Source of the DNA: Paenibacillus sp. Root444D2
GTDB lineage: Bacteria > Bacillota > Bacilli > Paenibacillales > NBRC-103111
Length of the DNA stretch: 64,000 nucleotides
Direction: 5' to 3'
Assembly (NCBI RefSeq): GCF_001426375.1
Contig: NZ_LMEO01000014.1
Span: forward strand, 17,104-81,103
Below, one piece after another: positions 1 to 9,629 of the stretch. Each line of letters begins with the position of its first letter. The stretch's first letter is position 1. The notes below the pieces were generated by a model that ran no database searches, had not been told where the DNA came from, and was given only the letters and a program-made list of their open reading frames with translations. The position numbers were made by a program, and so were the translations under genes.

Positions 1-668
1 AAGAGCAGTCTAGGGTCAGCGGTGAAATCTCGATTATATACTTGGAGTTTCTGGCTGCGTGCAGTCGCCTTCCAGTGGATGCTGTTCATCGTATCCCCAA
101 AACGATATTCCCGTGCGCCGGAAACGAGGAACGGATCCGGCATGATCCAGCGTTTGACGGTGATATCGCCTTGCCATCGGCTGGAGAGGAGCGGGATGTC
201 ATCTCTGCTTACCAAGCGAGGGTAAACAAGGAGCTCCAACTGCATGCGGTGGATCGAAGAAGCTGCTTGCACACCAACCAAATCTCCCATCGAAGCGGCC
301 ACCGTTTCGAGCTTATACCAACCTCGCTTCGCACAGTGTACCCCGTGGCGTCGAACTATTTTTGTATAAGGCATAAGGCTGAACAGACTGCGATGATTCT
401 GGAAAAGAGCTCCGCTGCTCACTGCGAGATTGCTCATCTTCGCGAAGTGAAGCCCCGCGTGAATTGTTGATTCCAAGCGAAGCCAAGGAATTGGAGCCAG
501 CTTGCGATTGACGATCGTTTCGATCATGACAATGTCGTCCCCGGCATGGCAATGCGTCGTACTGAAGGCTCGCTCAATGCGAAGCCCGCGAAACCCCCAG
601 CGGGCAAATAGCTGATGCTGAAGGAGGAACAGAGCGACAGTGATGATGAGAATCCAGCTAATGCTCAT
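1..668 (-). CDS. DUF58 domain protein (3' part outside window)
   Basis: Reading the minus strand from an ATG at 668 gives an open frame of 222 codons that runs off the window edge. It starts with a hydrophobic segment (MSISWILIITVALFLL). Near the visible end is a stretch with GAREYRFGDTMNSIHWKATA, the signature of the DUF58 family (Y-R-x-G-D-x-x-x-x-I-H-W-K-x-T-A-R). The ATG lies 3 bases after the stop of the MoxR gene upstream, so the two are translationally coupled. This is the usual MoxR-DUF58(-transglutaminase) order in Firmicutes. The family is membrane-associated and of poorly defined function, possibly a partner of the AAA+ MoxR chaperone. Plus-strand open frames over this stretch are shadows of it. 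Confidence 0.88.
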   Translation of the reverse strand, partial: MSISWILIITVALFLLQHQLFARWGFRGLRIERAFSTTHCHAGDDIVMIETIVNRKLAPIPWLRLESTIHAGLHFAKMSNLAVSSGALFQNHRSLFSLMPYTKIVRRHGVHCAKRGWYKLETVAASMGDLVGVQAASSIHRMQLELLVYPRLVSRDDIPLLSSRWQGDITVKRWIMPDPFLVSGAREYRFGDTMNSIHWKATARSQKLQVYNRDFTADPRLL

Positions 669-671
669 CGG

Positions 672-1628
672 CTACCCCAGCTTTACTTCCGTAGGAACGG
701 GGGTAGCTGCAAGGATGCTGACCAGCAGCGCATGCACCTGCTGGTCTTGTTGGCGCGATCGCGTACGCAACAGGATGCGATGCGCCCAGACGGGCCCCAC
801 CAGCGCCTTGATGTCGTCCGGCAGCACGTAGTCGCGGCCGCGAAGCGCCGCGTACACCTGCGCCGACTTCATCAAGGCGCGAACGCCGCGCGGGCTGACG
901 CCAAGCGCGGCATCCGCATGCACGCGCGTCGCTTCCGCGAGCTGCACGATGTACTGCAGCAGCTCGTCGCTGACGCGCACCTGCGTGAACAAGTGCTGAG
1001 CTTCGAGCAGCTCAGCACGGCCCACAACCGGCAGCAGCTGATCGAGTGGATCATGCTGCTGGTAGCGCTTCAAGATCTGGACCTGCTCGGCTGCGGACGG
1101 ATAGCCCAGTGAGAGCTTCATCAGGAAGCGGTCGAGCTGAGCTTCCGGGAGGGGGAACGTCCCCTGATTCTCGACAGGGTTCTGCGTGGCAATGACGAGG
1201 AACGGGGCATCGAGCATGCGCGTTTCACCGTCGATGCTCACTTGGCGTTCCTCCATGCTTTCCAGCAAGCTGGACTGCGTGCGCGGGGTCGCGCGGTTAA
1301 TCTCATCGGCAAGCACGATGTGAGCGAATAACGGACCTGGGCGGAATTCGAATTCGCCCAGCTTCTGGTTGAAGAAATTGATGCCGCTTACATCTGACGG
1401 CAGCAAGTCGGGCGTGAACTGGATGCGCTTCATTGTGCCATCGAGGGAACGGGCCAGAGCTTTAGCAAGCTGCGTTTTCCCTGTACCGGGAACATCCTCT
1501 AGCAGCACATGCCCGGAAGCAATGAGTGCAATGACCATAAGCTCGACGGTATCGTCCTTGCCAACAATGACTTTACCTACGTTTGCTTTAATAAGTGAAG
1601 CGATTCGTCCTATTTGTGCGAAATCCAA
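672..1628 (-). CDS. MoxR-family AAA+ ATPase
   Basis: 318 residues. Walker A DVPGTGKT lies at about residues 45-52, Walker B HIVLADE at about 103-109 followed by INRATPRTQ, and sensor 1 ATQNP at about 147-151. All are canonical for MoxR ATPases, which act as chaperones for assembly or metal insertion of partner proteins, often with von Willebrand factor A or DUF58 partners. The start is TTG at 1628, preceded by AAGGAGG with 8-nt spacing. No ATG is better placed. It is the first gene of the visible operon with the DUF58 gene. A stretch near 780-1000 is markedly GC-rich compared with the flanks. Confidence 0.93.
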   Translation of the reverse strand: MDFAQIGRIASLIKANVGKVIVGKDDTVELMVIALIASGHVLLEDVPGTGKTQLAKALARSLDGTMKRIQFTPDLLPSDVSGINFFNQKLGEFEFRPGPLFAHIVLADEINRATPRTQSSLLESMEERQVSIDGETRMLDAPFLVIATQNPVENQGTFPLPEAQLDRFLMKLSLGYPSAAEQVQILKRYQQHDPLDQLLPVVGRAELLEAQHLFTQVRVSDELLQYIVQLAEATRVHADAALGVSPRGVRALMKSAQVYAALRGRDYVLPDDIKALVGPVWAHRILLRTRSRQQDQQVHALLVSILAATPVPTEVKLG

Positions 1629-1700
1629 TGGGTTTTCCTCCTTGTTTGTGTGAGCAGTTTTATTGTAATCCGTGTCTTGTAAGCAGTTTTACTACAATTC

Positions 1701-1890
1701 CTGTCCAATGAGGGAACGTCGATTCGTTATTTCTTTCGTTTAGCTGTTTTCAGGAGCTTAAGCGGAACCTCGTTCCGCTATTCCTTGAAAATTGCCAAGA
1801 ATTGCTCAATTTTGACAAAATAACGCATCGTAGTTCCCTTTGGGGAACGGAAACGAGCATTTTGCAAGAAATAGCGTACTCAGGTTCCCT
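1701..1890. repeat. Cluster of degenerate GGGAACG...TATTT intergenic elements
   Basis: Several copies, in both orientations, of a degenerate ~22-bp element: GGGAAC/GGAACC at one end and CGTTATTT or CGCTATT at the other, with inverted forms such as AAATAGCG...GGTTCCC. The same family recurs at 12708-12895. It lies in the 670-bp gap between the MoxR gene and the regulator at 2301. No coding potential is seen. Confidence 0.55.
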
Positions 1891-1908
1891 TCATCATCGC
1901 GATGACCC

Positions 1909-2028
1909 AGTCCAGCGACGGCCGAATGGAGCTTGATCGCAAAGTCCAAGTCCAGCGACGGCAGAGTGGAGTTTGTTTCCAAAGTCCAAGTCCAGCGACG
2001 GCCGAATGGAGCTTGATCGCAAAGGACC
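1909..2028. repeat. 40-bp tandem repeat, three copies
   Basis: Three head-to-tail 40-bp units begin at 1909, 1949 and 1989. Each starts AGTCCAGCGACGGC and ends AAAGTCCA or AAAGGACCA. Copies 1 and 3 are almost identical, and copy 2 carries several substitutions in its second half. TCCA...TGGA complementarity occurs within each unit. Confidence 0.85.
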
Positions 2029-2048
2029 AATTCAGCTGTGGCTGAATT
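2029..2048. other. Small perfect hairpin after the tandem repeat
   Basis: AATTCAGC-TGTG-GCTGAATT is a perfect 8-bp inverted repeat directly following the 40-bp tandem array. There is no T-run typical of a terminator. From here to 2285 nothing else is recognised. Confidence 0.45.
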
Positions 2049-2300
2049 AATGTTTAATTCCTTAAGACTGCACCATGCTAAGCAGGAGATTGTCCCAGAT
2101 TGATGTCCTTATTAGTGGGTTTTCTTTCTCTCACTTAATTTTAACAGACAAAAGGTGATTTTTGCCATTACTTCCTCATTAGAGCATCAACCAGTTGTGT
2201 ATTCCATAGGCAGTTAGTACAATGATGTTTATTAAGAATACGCTTACGAGAAGTGTTTATGAAGTAAGCTTTTTATACGAAAAGCTTTAGGAGGAAGAGC

Positions 2301-3959
2301 ATGTACAAGCTGCTACTAGTGGATGACGAAGAGGACGTTCGAGAAGGTGTCGTCCGTGAGATAAATTGGGAAGCTATTGGCTTTGAAGTGGTAGAGAAGG
2401 CGGAGAACGGCAGGGAAGCGCTGGAAATGGTTGAGCGGCTGCAGCCGGATGTGGTTGTGACGGATATTCAGATGCCGTTCATGAATGGGCTCCAACTAGC
2501 TGAAGCGGTCCGTGAGCGTTTTCCGACGATTAAGCTCATCATTCTTACGGGGCATGATGAGTTCGAATATGCCCAAAGGGCTATTAAGCTTCATATTGAT
2601 GAATATGTGCTTAAGCCTTTTTCCGCGCAAGAGCTTATCAATGCTTTGCTGAAGGTGAAGGAGCAGATTCAGGAGGAAGTGTCCCATCGGGAAAATGTAC
2701 AGCTGCTGAAGGAGCATTACCGCAAGAGCATGCCTGTGCTTAAGGAAAATTTCTTGGCGACCCTGATGAACCGGAAACTCCCGCGAGATGAAGTATACGA
2801 GAAGGCCGCGAACTACGGGATTGAGATTACTGGGAATAGCTATGTTGTAGCGGTGCTTAGCATCGATGGGGTGCTCATTCATGAAGAGGATTTGGAGAAT
2901 CGCAGCGAGCTGGCGCAGTCCGTTTCTTTGAAATACTCCGAGGATCAGGCGCTGAAATATTTTGCCCTGCTGAATATTACGGAAGAGATCGCCGATAAAC
3001 GGCGTCTTGGTCTTGTTTTCATGCATAACGATCAAGTGGTTGTGCTCGCCGCGAGGGAAAGTACAGATAGAGAAGCTGCGCTTCAAGAAACGATGAAGGT
3101 GCTGGAAGAAGTGCGCCAGAACGTTGAGAAATATTTGAAGTTTACACTTACCGTTGGGATTGGAACTGTTATGAAAGACGTAACCAAGATTAGCTATTCG
3201 TATGAAGACGCCGTGTTGGCGCTGGATTACCGGCTTATCTTAGGCAACAACCGCATGATCTACATCGATGATGTGGAGAAGCGGAACGTGGAGAAGATTC
3301 GTTTTGACGATGTGAAGGAGCATGCCTTGACGCGCTGCATTAAGGTCGGGACGAGTCAGGAGATTCGGGAGACGATGGATGAGCTTTTTCAAGGGATAGA
3401 AGGCGGTGTTTCCGTTAAGGACTACCAAATCTATTTACTCGAAATATTGACTTGTATTCTGAAAGCGGCTAAGGACTCGAATCTTAACGTCGATGAGGTA
3501 TTTGGCGATCATTTTATTCCTTTTACAGAGATTAATAAATTCACATCCTTGGAAGAAGCCAAGCATTGGCTTGCCGAATTATGTGCCAGCATGATGAATC
3601 ACATCGCGACGGATCGTCAATATACGTACAAAAACCTGGTCGAAATGGCCAAGGATTATACGAAGAGCCACTATCACGAAGGAGATATCACGATTAATAA
3701 GGTGTGCAGCCACCTGCATATTAGCGCGGGTTATTTCAGCAGTATTTTCAAAAAAGAGACGAAAATGACTTTCGTGAACTATTTGAACCATATTCGTATG
3801 GAAGCAGCCAAGGAGCTCTTGCGTTCTACAGATATGAAGGCATTAGAGGTCGCGGAGAAGGTTGGTTATGCCGATGCCAATTATTTCAGTTTTTCGTTCC
3901 GTAAAAATGTCGGTGTTTCCCCCAAAGAGTACCGAAATAACAGTTCCAAAGGGCTTTAG
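2301..3959 (+). CDS. YesN-like response regulator, REC plus AraC-type HTH
   Basis: 552 residues. The N-terminal receiver domain has acidic D8/D9 and phospho-acceptor D55 in VVVTDIQMP. A long middle segment follows (about 130-430), and the last ~100 residues form an AraC-type double HTH ending with GYADANYFSFSFRKNVGVSPKEYR. The start is ATG after TTAGGAGGAAGAGC. The cognate kinase follows 24 bp downstream, then a sugar-binding lipoprotein and mglBAC. By family this is the DNA-binding output of a two-component system that probably controls the mgl transporter; that link is inferred from position only. Confidence 0.93.
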   Translation: MYKLLLVDDEEDVREGVVREINWEAIGFEVVEKAENGREALEMVERLQPDVVVTDIQMPFMNGLQLAEAVRERFPTIKLIILTGHDEFEYAQRAIKLHIDEYVLKPFSAQELINALLKVKEQIQEEVSHRENVQLLKEHYRKSMPVLKENFLATLMNRKLPRDEVYEKAANYGIEITGNSYVVAVLSIDGVLIHEEDLENRSELAQSVSLKYSEDQALKYFALLNITEEIADKRRLGLVFMHNDQVVVLAARESTDREAALQETMKVLEEVRQNVEKYLKFTLTVGIGTVMKDVTKISYSYEDAVLALDYRLILGNNRMIYIDDVEKRNVEKIRFDDVKEHALTRCIKVGTSQEIRETMDELFQGIEGGVSVKDYQIYLLEILTCILKAAKDSNLNVDEVFGDHFIPFTEINKFTSLEEAKHWLAELCASMMNHIATDRQYTYKNLVEMAKDYTKSHYHEGDITINKVCSHLHISAGYFSSIFKKETKMTFVNYLNHIRMEAAKELLRSTDMKALEVAEKVGYADANYFSFSFRKNVGVSPKEYRNNSSKGL

Positions 3960-3983
3960 TGGTAAAGGAGCGGGTGGTAGAGC

Positions 3984-5768
3984 TTGAAACGTAAAGTAAG
4001 AACACTATTCGAGGCCTTATATAACGTACTACTGGACACGATGAGGGTGAAAAGCATTCAATTTACGATTACAATGTCGTTTATTTTGATTACGGTGATC
4101 GTCATGCTGATCGTTTCGCTGGTGCTTTATAATAAATTTTCTAGAACAGCGGAAGAGAGTGCTTTTCTGAATACGCAGCAGGTCATTGAACAGGTTCAAT
4201 TTAACTTGGAACACTATATTAAAGGGATGGCAGACACCTTCGAGGTGGTCGATGCGAAAATTGCCAAGAGCCGCGGCATTCCTACGGATAAGCTGCTCGA
4301 GCAGTTGGAAACGATTGCGAGTACACGCGAGGATATCGTCTCTATTCACCTTTTTACAGCAGATGGTGGATTAGTAACCGGCATTCCCACGACCGAGATG
4401 CGCAAAAATACGCGGCTGCTTGAGCAGTCGTGGTTTAAGTCTGCGCTGGATAATCCGAACCATCTCACTTTTTCCCTACCGCATATTCAGAATTTGTTCA
4501 AGGATCCATACAAATGGGTCGTATCCATGAGCAAAGGTGTTTCCATTGAAAAGGATGGGAAATGGGTGGAGGCTGTGCTGCTTGTAGATGTTAATTTCAA
4601 GACGCTGGACGACGTGTTTCGTACGGTTTCTCTTGGTAAAAAGGGCTATGTTTACATCATTGATGACTCTGCCGGTAACATCGTCTATCACCCACAGCAG
4701 CAGCTTATTTATATTGGCTTGAAGTATGAAAATGTGGAGCAAGCGCTCAAATTTTCGTATGGAAAATACATGGATGTCAGCGATGGCGAGTCGCGGCTCA
4801 ATGTGGTCAGGACGGTTAATAACATCGGTTGGAAAATTATTGGCGTCTCCTACATGGATGAAATGGTTACAACACGGAAGGAAATCAGTACGTTCATGAT
4901 TTGGCTTCTCGTCATTGTCCTTGTTTTCATTTTGTTGATCTCATCCTTCATGTCTGCGCGTATTTCACAACCCATTAAGCGACTAAAGAAGTCGATGGAA
5001 ATGGTTGAAAAGGGCCATTTTGACACCTATATTCATGTCCGGGGCGCTGATGAAGTGGAGCAGCTTTCGCGGAGATTCAATCTGATGGTCTCACGGGTTC
5101 GTGAGCTGATGGATCAAAGTATCCATGAGCAGGAGACGAAGAGGAAGAATGAGCTGGAGGTCCTGCAGTCTCAGATTAATCCGCATTTTTTGTACAATAC
5201 ACTCAATTCCGTTGTTCGCATGGTGGGTAATGGGAAGAAAGAAGACGTCGTCAAAACCATCACGTCCTTGTCTAAGTTTTTTCGGATATCGCTGAGCAAG
5301 GGCAAGAATATCATTACAATCGGGGAAGAGATCGAGCACATTCGGAATTATTTGATTATCCAGAAGATGCGGTATAAAGATAAGTTCGATTACGAGATTC
5401 AGGTGGATGAAGAGGTACTCACTTATAAGACACTGAAGCTGATTTTACAACCTTTTGTGGAAAACGCGCTTTATCATGGCATTGAATATATGGTAGACGA
5501 AGGCCTCATTCACATCTCGGTTGGCAAGGACAGTGAGAAGATTTTATTTGAGATTAGAGATAACGGTGTTGGTATGTCGGAAGAAACGCTCAAAAACATC
5601 ATGACCGGTCATGTGAAAAGTGAAAAAGGGTCAGGGGTAGGGCTGCGAAATGTACATGAGCGGATCCAGTTATATTTCGGTTCGGAGTATGGGGTCAAGG
5701 TTGAAAGTGAGCTGGAAGAAGGGACGACAGTCAAGGTTTGGATTCCAGTAGTTTTGGAAGATGAATAG
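3984..5768 (+). CDS. YesM-like sensor histidine kinase
   Basis: 594 residues. A TM segment at about 26-49, an extracellular sensor of about 250 residues (Cache-like), a second TM at about 305-327, then HAMP, a His-kinase domain with QINPHFLYNT (phospho-His about residue 401), and a C-terminal HATPase with the N box ENALYHG and G boxes DNGVGMS and GSGVGLRN. The start chosen is TTG at 3984. An in-frame ATG at 4041-4043 lacks a ribosome site. It lies between its partner regulator and a sugar-binding lipoprotein, so the lipoprotein may present sugar to the sensor domain. Confidence 0.92.
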   Translation: MKRKVRTLFEALYNVLLDTMRVKSIQFTITMSFILITVIVMLIVSLVLYNKFSRTAEESAFLNTQQVIEQVQFNLEHYIKGMADTFEVVDAKIAKSRGIPTDKLLEQLETIASTREDIVSIHLFTADGGLVTGIPTTEMRKNTRLLEQSWFKSALDNPNHLTFSLPHIQNLFKDPYKWVVSMSKGVSIEKDGKWVEAVLLVDVNFKTLDDVFRTVSLGKKGYVYIIDDSAGNIVYHPQQQLIYIGLKYENVEQALKFSYGKYMDVSDGESRLNVVRTVNNIGWKIIGVSYMDEMVTTRKEISTFMIWLLVIVLVFILLISSFMSARISQPIKRLKKSMEMVEKGHFDTYIHVRGADEVEQLSRRFNLMVSRVRELMDQSIHEQETKRKNELEVLQSQINPHFLYNTLNSVVRMVGNGKKEDVVKTITSLSKFFRISLSKGKNIITIGEEIEHIRNYLIIQKMRYKDKFDYEIQVDEEVLTYKTLKLILQPFVENALYHGIEYMVDEGLIHISVGKDSEKILFEIRDNGVGMSEETLKNIMTGHVKSEKGSGVGLRNVHERIQLYFGSEYGVKVESELEEGTTVKVWIPVVLEDE

Positions 5769-5780
5769 GAAGGAGAAGCC

Positions 5781-6764
5781 ATGGATAAAACAATGAAAGT
5801 AAGACCCCTACTATTTGCCGTCCTGGTAGCCGTCATCTCCATGTCCTCCTGTTCCAAACAAACGGAGGAGACCACACCAACGGAGCAGAAAAAACATTTT
5901 GAGGTTGTACTCCGAAGTCAAAACGGTGACTACTGGAAGACGGTGAAGATCGGCGCCGAGGTGGCCGCGAAAGAATTTGATGTAGCGCTGGATTTCCGTG
6001 CTCCAGGCGACGAAGCGGATGTGAAGGGGCAAATCGCTCTAATGGAGCAATCAATAGGCAGCGGACCGGACGCCATTGTGCTCGCTCCCAACAGTTATAA
6101 GCAATTATCTGGGGTTGTAGATGATGCGTCAATGCGGGGAATTCCTGTTATCACGATCGATTCTGAAGTAGAGTCACGCAAAGCCAAGAGCTTCATCGGA
6201 GCTAATAATTATGAGGCTGGGCAATTGGCTGGCAAACAGCTCATCGAGTTGGCTGGGACAAGCGGTGATATTGCTATTGTTAGCTTTATGCAAGGAGAGC
6301 GCAATACAGAGCTTCGGGAACAGGGTCTTTTAGAAGAATTATCTAAATATCCGGATGTTAAGGTGATTGATAAGGTTTACAGTATGACGGACTATGAGCT
6401 TGCTGCGCAGCTAACCCGTAACATGATGGAGAAGTATCCCCAATTAGACGGAATTGTTGCTCTGAATGAAATCTCGTCCATTGGCGTTGCGCATGCGATT
6501 CAAAGTATGGACCTTCAGGATAAAGTGAAAATCATTACGTTTGATAGTACCTCCGAAGAGCTGGAGCTCCTTCAAGAAGGAGTCATCCAAGCGACCATTA
6601 TTCAAAATCCATTCAGTATCGGATATTTAGGTGTGAAGAACGCGGTTGCAGCTTCGAATGGGAAGAAGGTTCCCAGCCGCGTGGATACAGGGATTAAAGC
6701 CATTGATCTAGGTAATATGTTTTGGTCAGACAATCAAAAGCTGTTATTCCCATTTATAAAGTGA
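5781..6764 (+). CDS. Sugar-binding lipoprotein, probable signalling partner of the kinase
   Basis: 327 residues. A lipoprotein signal peptide with Cys24 in ISMSSC is followed by a Peripla_BP_4 fold of the ribose/galactose-binding type (start VVLRSQNGDYWK, hinge segment with PVITIDSEV and GANNYEAG, later ALNEISSIGVA and ITFDSTS). It begins 12 bp after the kinase stop, in a presumed operon. A second, separate binding protein (mglB) serves the transporter, so this copy is likely the extracellular sugar receptor of a three-component sensor, as in the AraPST and XylFII-LytS systems. That role is inferred. The ligand is unknown. Confidence 0.85.
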   Translation: MDKTMKVRPLLFAVLVAVISMSSCSKQTEETTPTEQKKHFEVVLRSQNGDYWKTVKIGAEVAAKEFDVALDFRAPGDEADVKGQIALMEQSIGSGPDAIVLAPNSYKQLSGVVDDASMRGIPVITIDSEVESRKAKSFIGANNYEAGQLAGKQLIELAGTSGDIAIVSFMQGERNTELREQGLLEELSKYPDVKVIDKVYSMTDYELAAQLTRNMMEKYPQLDGIVALNEISSIGVAHAIQSMDLQDKVKIITFDSTSEELELLQEGVIQATIIQNPFSIGYLGVKNAVAASNGKKVPSRVDTGIKAIDLGNMFWSDNQKLLFPFIK

Positions 6765-6799
6765 TGAGAATTTCGATAGAACATATGAGGATATTGCAT

Positions 6800-6827
6800 T
6801 TGTTTTGCTGTTTTGATCCAGTATAGT
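6800..6827 (+). promoter_or_regulatory. Candidate sigma-A promoter of mglBAC
   Basis: TTGTTT at 6800-6805 and TATAGT at 6822-6827 with a 16-bp spacer, about 50 bp upstream of mglB. Promoter strength and use are not shown by sequence alone. Confidence 0.4.
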
Positions 6828-6875
6828 AAGGAATGTAAATAATAAACAACACAACCTTTTAGGGAGGGTCTTATC

Positions 6876-7949
6876 TTGAAAAAATTGATTACTCTTGCAG
6901 TAGCAGGCGCATTGGTTGCAACCGTGGCAGGCTGTGGCAATAAAGCAGCAACACCTTCACCTGCTCCAGCAGCAACTACTGGTGCAGCAGCAACTCCAAA
7001 AGCAGCAGACACAGCTAAAAAACCAACAATTGGTGTAGCTATCTACAAATTTGACGATACATTCATGTCTGGTGTTCGTGCCGCGATCGCTGATGCTGCT
7101 AAGGATAAAGCAACAGTTGATATCGTTGACAGCCAGAACTCACAACCAACACAAAATGATAAAGTGGATCTTTTCATCACGAAAAAAGTAAACGCTCTAG
7201 CAATTAACGCAGTTGACCGTACAGCGGCAGGCGTTATCATCGATAAAGCAAAAGCTGCAAACGTTCCAGTTGTTTTCTTGAACCGTGAGCCGCTTGCTGA
7301 CGACATGAAGAAATGGGATAAAGTTTACTATGTAGGCGCTAAAGCAGAGCAATCCGGTACAATGGAAGGCCAACTGCTGGTTGACTACTTCAAAGCTCAC
7401 CCAGAAGCGGATAAAAACAAAGACGGTAAAATCCAATACGTTATGCTCAAAGGCGAGCCAGGACATCAAGATGCTGAGCTTCGCACGAAGTTCTCCATCC
7501 AAGCGATCACAGATGCTGGTCTAGGTGTAGAAAAAGTAGCGGAAGATACAGCTATGTGGGACCGCGTTAAAGGTCAAGAAAAAATGGCAGCATTCCTAGC
7601 TTCCAGCGAAAGCAAAATCGAAGCTGTTCTTGCGAACAACGATGATATGGCTCTTGGCGCTATCGAAGCTTTGAAAGCAAAAGGCTATTTCAAAGATAAC
7701 AAATTCTTACCGGTTGTAGGCGTAGATGCTACAGCTCCTGCTCTTCAAGCGCTTAGCGACGGCACATTGCTCGGAACAGTTCTGAACGATGCGAAAAACC
7801 AAGGCGCAGCAACAACGAATGTAGCAGCAGCACTTGCTAACGGTAAAACACCAAGCAAAGAAACAACAGGCTACGATGTAACAGACGGTAAGTATGTATG
7901 GATTTCCTACAAAAAGATTACAAAAGCTAACATGAACGAAGCGAAGTAA
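6876..7949 (+). CDS. mglB: Galactose/methyl-galactoside-binding lipoprotein MglB
   Basis: 357 residues. Signal peptide with lipobox VAGC (Cys20), then an Ala/Pro/Thr-rich linker and a Peripla_BP_4 domain. The family calcium-binding loop is present (DKNKDGKIQ, followed by GEPGHQDAE), which points to MglB rather than RbsB. The start is TTG at 6876 after AGGGAGGG. The gene uses Ala-rich, highly biased codons, as expected of a strongly expressed binding protein. It precedes mglA and mglC, and a hairpin after the stop may lower downstream expression. Confidence 0.92.
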   Translation: MKKLITLAVAGALVATVAGCGNKAATPSPAPAATTGAAATPKAADTAKKPTIGVAIYKFDDTFMSGVRAAIADAAKDKATVDIVDSQNSQPTQNDKVDLFITKKVNALAINAVDRTAAGVIIDKAKAANVPVVFLNREPLADDMKKWDKVYYVGAKAEQSGTMEGQLLVDYFKAHPEADKNKDGKIQYVMLKGEPGHQDAELRTKFSIQAITDAGLGVEKVAEDTAMWDRVKGQEKMAAFLASSESKIEAVLANNDDMALGAIEALKAKGYFKDNKFLPVVGVDATAPALQALSDGTLLGTVLNDAKNQGAATTNVAAALANGKTPSKETTGYDVTDGKYVWISYKKITKANMNEAK

Positions 7950-7963
7950 TCCGAATAGAAGCG

Positions 7964-8002
7964 GGCAAGAGCAGCGATGTATCATACGCGGGCGCTCTTG
8001 CC
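7964..8002 (+). terminator. Hairpin between mglB and mglA (attenuator)
   Basis: GGCAAGAGC at 7964-7972 pairs perfectly with GCTCTTGCC at 7994-8002 across a 21-nt loop. TTCCTTATTT follows. Its position suggests partial termination or 3' protection of the binding-protein message. Confidence 0.55.
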
Positions 8003-8093
8003 TTCCTTATTTGGGAACCCGTGCAAAGGTAAAGAGACAACGAAGAAAGGCTTCACTTTGTGGGGATTATCGTGAGCTGTAGGGGGAGTTACC

Positions 8094-9611
8094 ATGACTG
8101 TACATGACTATTTATTGGAAATGAATCAAATCTCCAAAGAATTCCCCGGCGTCAAAGCGCTGGATAACGTTACCCTCAAAGTTCGCCCGGGAAGCGTGCA
8201 TGCGCTGATGGGAGAGAACGGTGCGGGCAAATCGACGCTGATGAAATGCTTGTTCGGTATTTATAAGCCGGATGGCGGAGAAATCAAATTGAATGGCGAG
8301 GTCGTTTCCATTCAAAGTTCGAAAGATGCATTAGAAAACGGTATTTCCATGATCCATCAAGAGCTTCATCCCGTTCCTCATCGTAACGTAATGGAGAATA
8401 TCTGGCTTGGCAGATTTCCGCTAAAAGGGATCGGACCTTTGAAATTAGTGGATCACAAGAAGATGCGTAAAGATACAGAGAGCTTATTCAAACAGCTCCA
8501 GATGGATATTAAACCGGATACACTGGTCGGAACGTTATCTGTTTCTAAAGTACAATCCATTGAAATTGCCAAGGCTGTGTCATTCAATTCGAAAGTCATT
8601 GTTATGGATGAGCCGACTTCTTCCCTAACGGGTAACGAAGTTGAGCAGCTGTTTCGCATCATTCGCGACCTGAGAAGTCGTGGCGTTTCGATCATCTATA
8701 TTTCACATAAAATGGAAGAAATTCTTGAAATTTCAGATGAAGTGACGATTATGCGCGACGGTACCAAGATCGGTACGTGGGCATCGTCGGAGTTAACAAC
8801 TGACATGATTATTTCGAAGATGGTCGGACGAGATCTGAAGGAGCGTTTCCCTGAGCGCAGCAATGTGCCGAACGGTGTATTAATGAAAGTCGAAGGACTG
8901 ACATCTGTCATCCCAAGATCATTTAAGAATGTATCCTTTGATCTTCGTAAGGGAGAGATTCTTGGAGTCGGCGGTCTTGTTGGTGCTCAGCGGACGGAGT
9001 TAATTGAAGCTTTGTTCGGGATGAGAGGTGTTGCTTCCGGCAGCATTTCCATGCATGGCAAGCAAGTAAAGCTCAAGTCGCCGATCGATGCTATTAAGCA
9101 GAAAATCGCTTTGCTCACGGAAGAGCGTCGTGTAACGGGTATTTTCCCCGTATTATCTGTTCTTGAGAACACTGTGATTGCGAACTTGGGCAGATATATG
9201 AACCCACTGGGCTTCATTAACGAAGCTAAGCGTAAAGTAGAAGTTGAACGAAGTATCGAAATGCTTCGGGTGAAGACGCCGAATATGCACGCGCTGATCA
9301 AGAACCTGTCAGGCGGTAACCAACAAAAGGTGCTGCTTGCCAGATGGCTGCTCACAGAACCGGACGTACTTCTGCTTGATGAACCAACACGGGGAATTGA
9401 CGTAGGTGCTAAATTCGAGATTTACTCCATCATCGCTGACCTTGCGAAGCAGGGGAAAAGTATTATCATGATCTCTTCTGAAATGCCCGAACTGTTAGGG
9501 ATGTCAGACCGAATCATGGTCATGTGTGAAGGACGCCTTACAGGCATTGTGGAAGGAAATAAAGCAACTGAAGAAGAGATCATGCGCCTTGCTGCACAGC
9601 ATATGGCATAA
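8094..9611 (+). CDS. mglA: Galactose/methyl-galactoside ABC ATPase MglA
   Basis: 505 residues with two fused nucleotide-binding domains. The first has Walker A GENGAGKST (about 40-48), the family's degenerate signature LSVSKVQ and Walker B VIVMDEPTS. The second lacks a full Walker A, as usual in this family, but has LSGGNQQK and LLLDEPTRGID. It energises sugar import from the cytoplasmic face together with MglC. The start is ATG after GGGGGAGTTACC. The stop lies 18 bp before mglC. Confidence 0.94.
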   Translation: MTVHDYLLEMNQISKEFPGVKALDNVTLKVRPGSVHALMGENGAGKSTLMKCLFGIYKPDGGEIKLNGEVVSIQSSKDALENGISMIHQELHPVPHRNVMENIWLGRFPLKGIGPLKLVDHKKMRKDTESLFKQLQMDIKPDTLVGTLSVSKVQSIEIAKAVSFNSKVIVMDEPTSSLTGNEVEQLFRIIRDLRSRGVSIIYISHKMEEILEISDEVTIMRDGTKIGTWASSELTTDMIISKMVGRDLKERFPERSNVPNGVLMKVEGLTSVIPRSFKNVSFDLRKGEILGVGGLVGAQRTELIEALFGMRGVASGSISMHGKQVKLKSPIDAIKQKIALLTEERRVTGIFPVLSVLENTVIANLGRYMNPLGFINEAKRKVEVERSIEMLRVKTPNMHALIKNLSGGNQQKVLLARWLLTEPDVLLLDEPTRGIDVGAKFEIYSIIADLAKQGKSIIMISSEMPELLGMSDRIMVMCEGRLTGIVEGNKATEEEIMRLAAQHMA

Positions 9612-9629
9612 TGGAGGGGGCCAAGAACC

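Noticed and set aside
42..470. Plus-strand open frames at the left edge
   Set aside because: Antisense to the DUF58 reading frame, which has a clear family motif.
615..1112. Plus-strand open frame of 165 codons
   Set aside because: Antisense shadow of the well-supported MoxR gene in a GC-rich stretch; no ribosome site.
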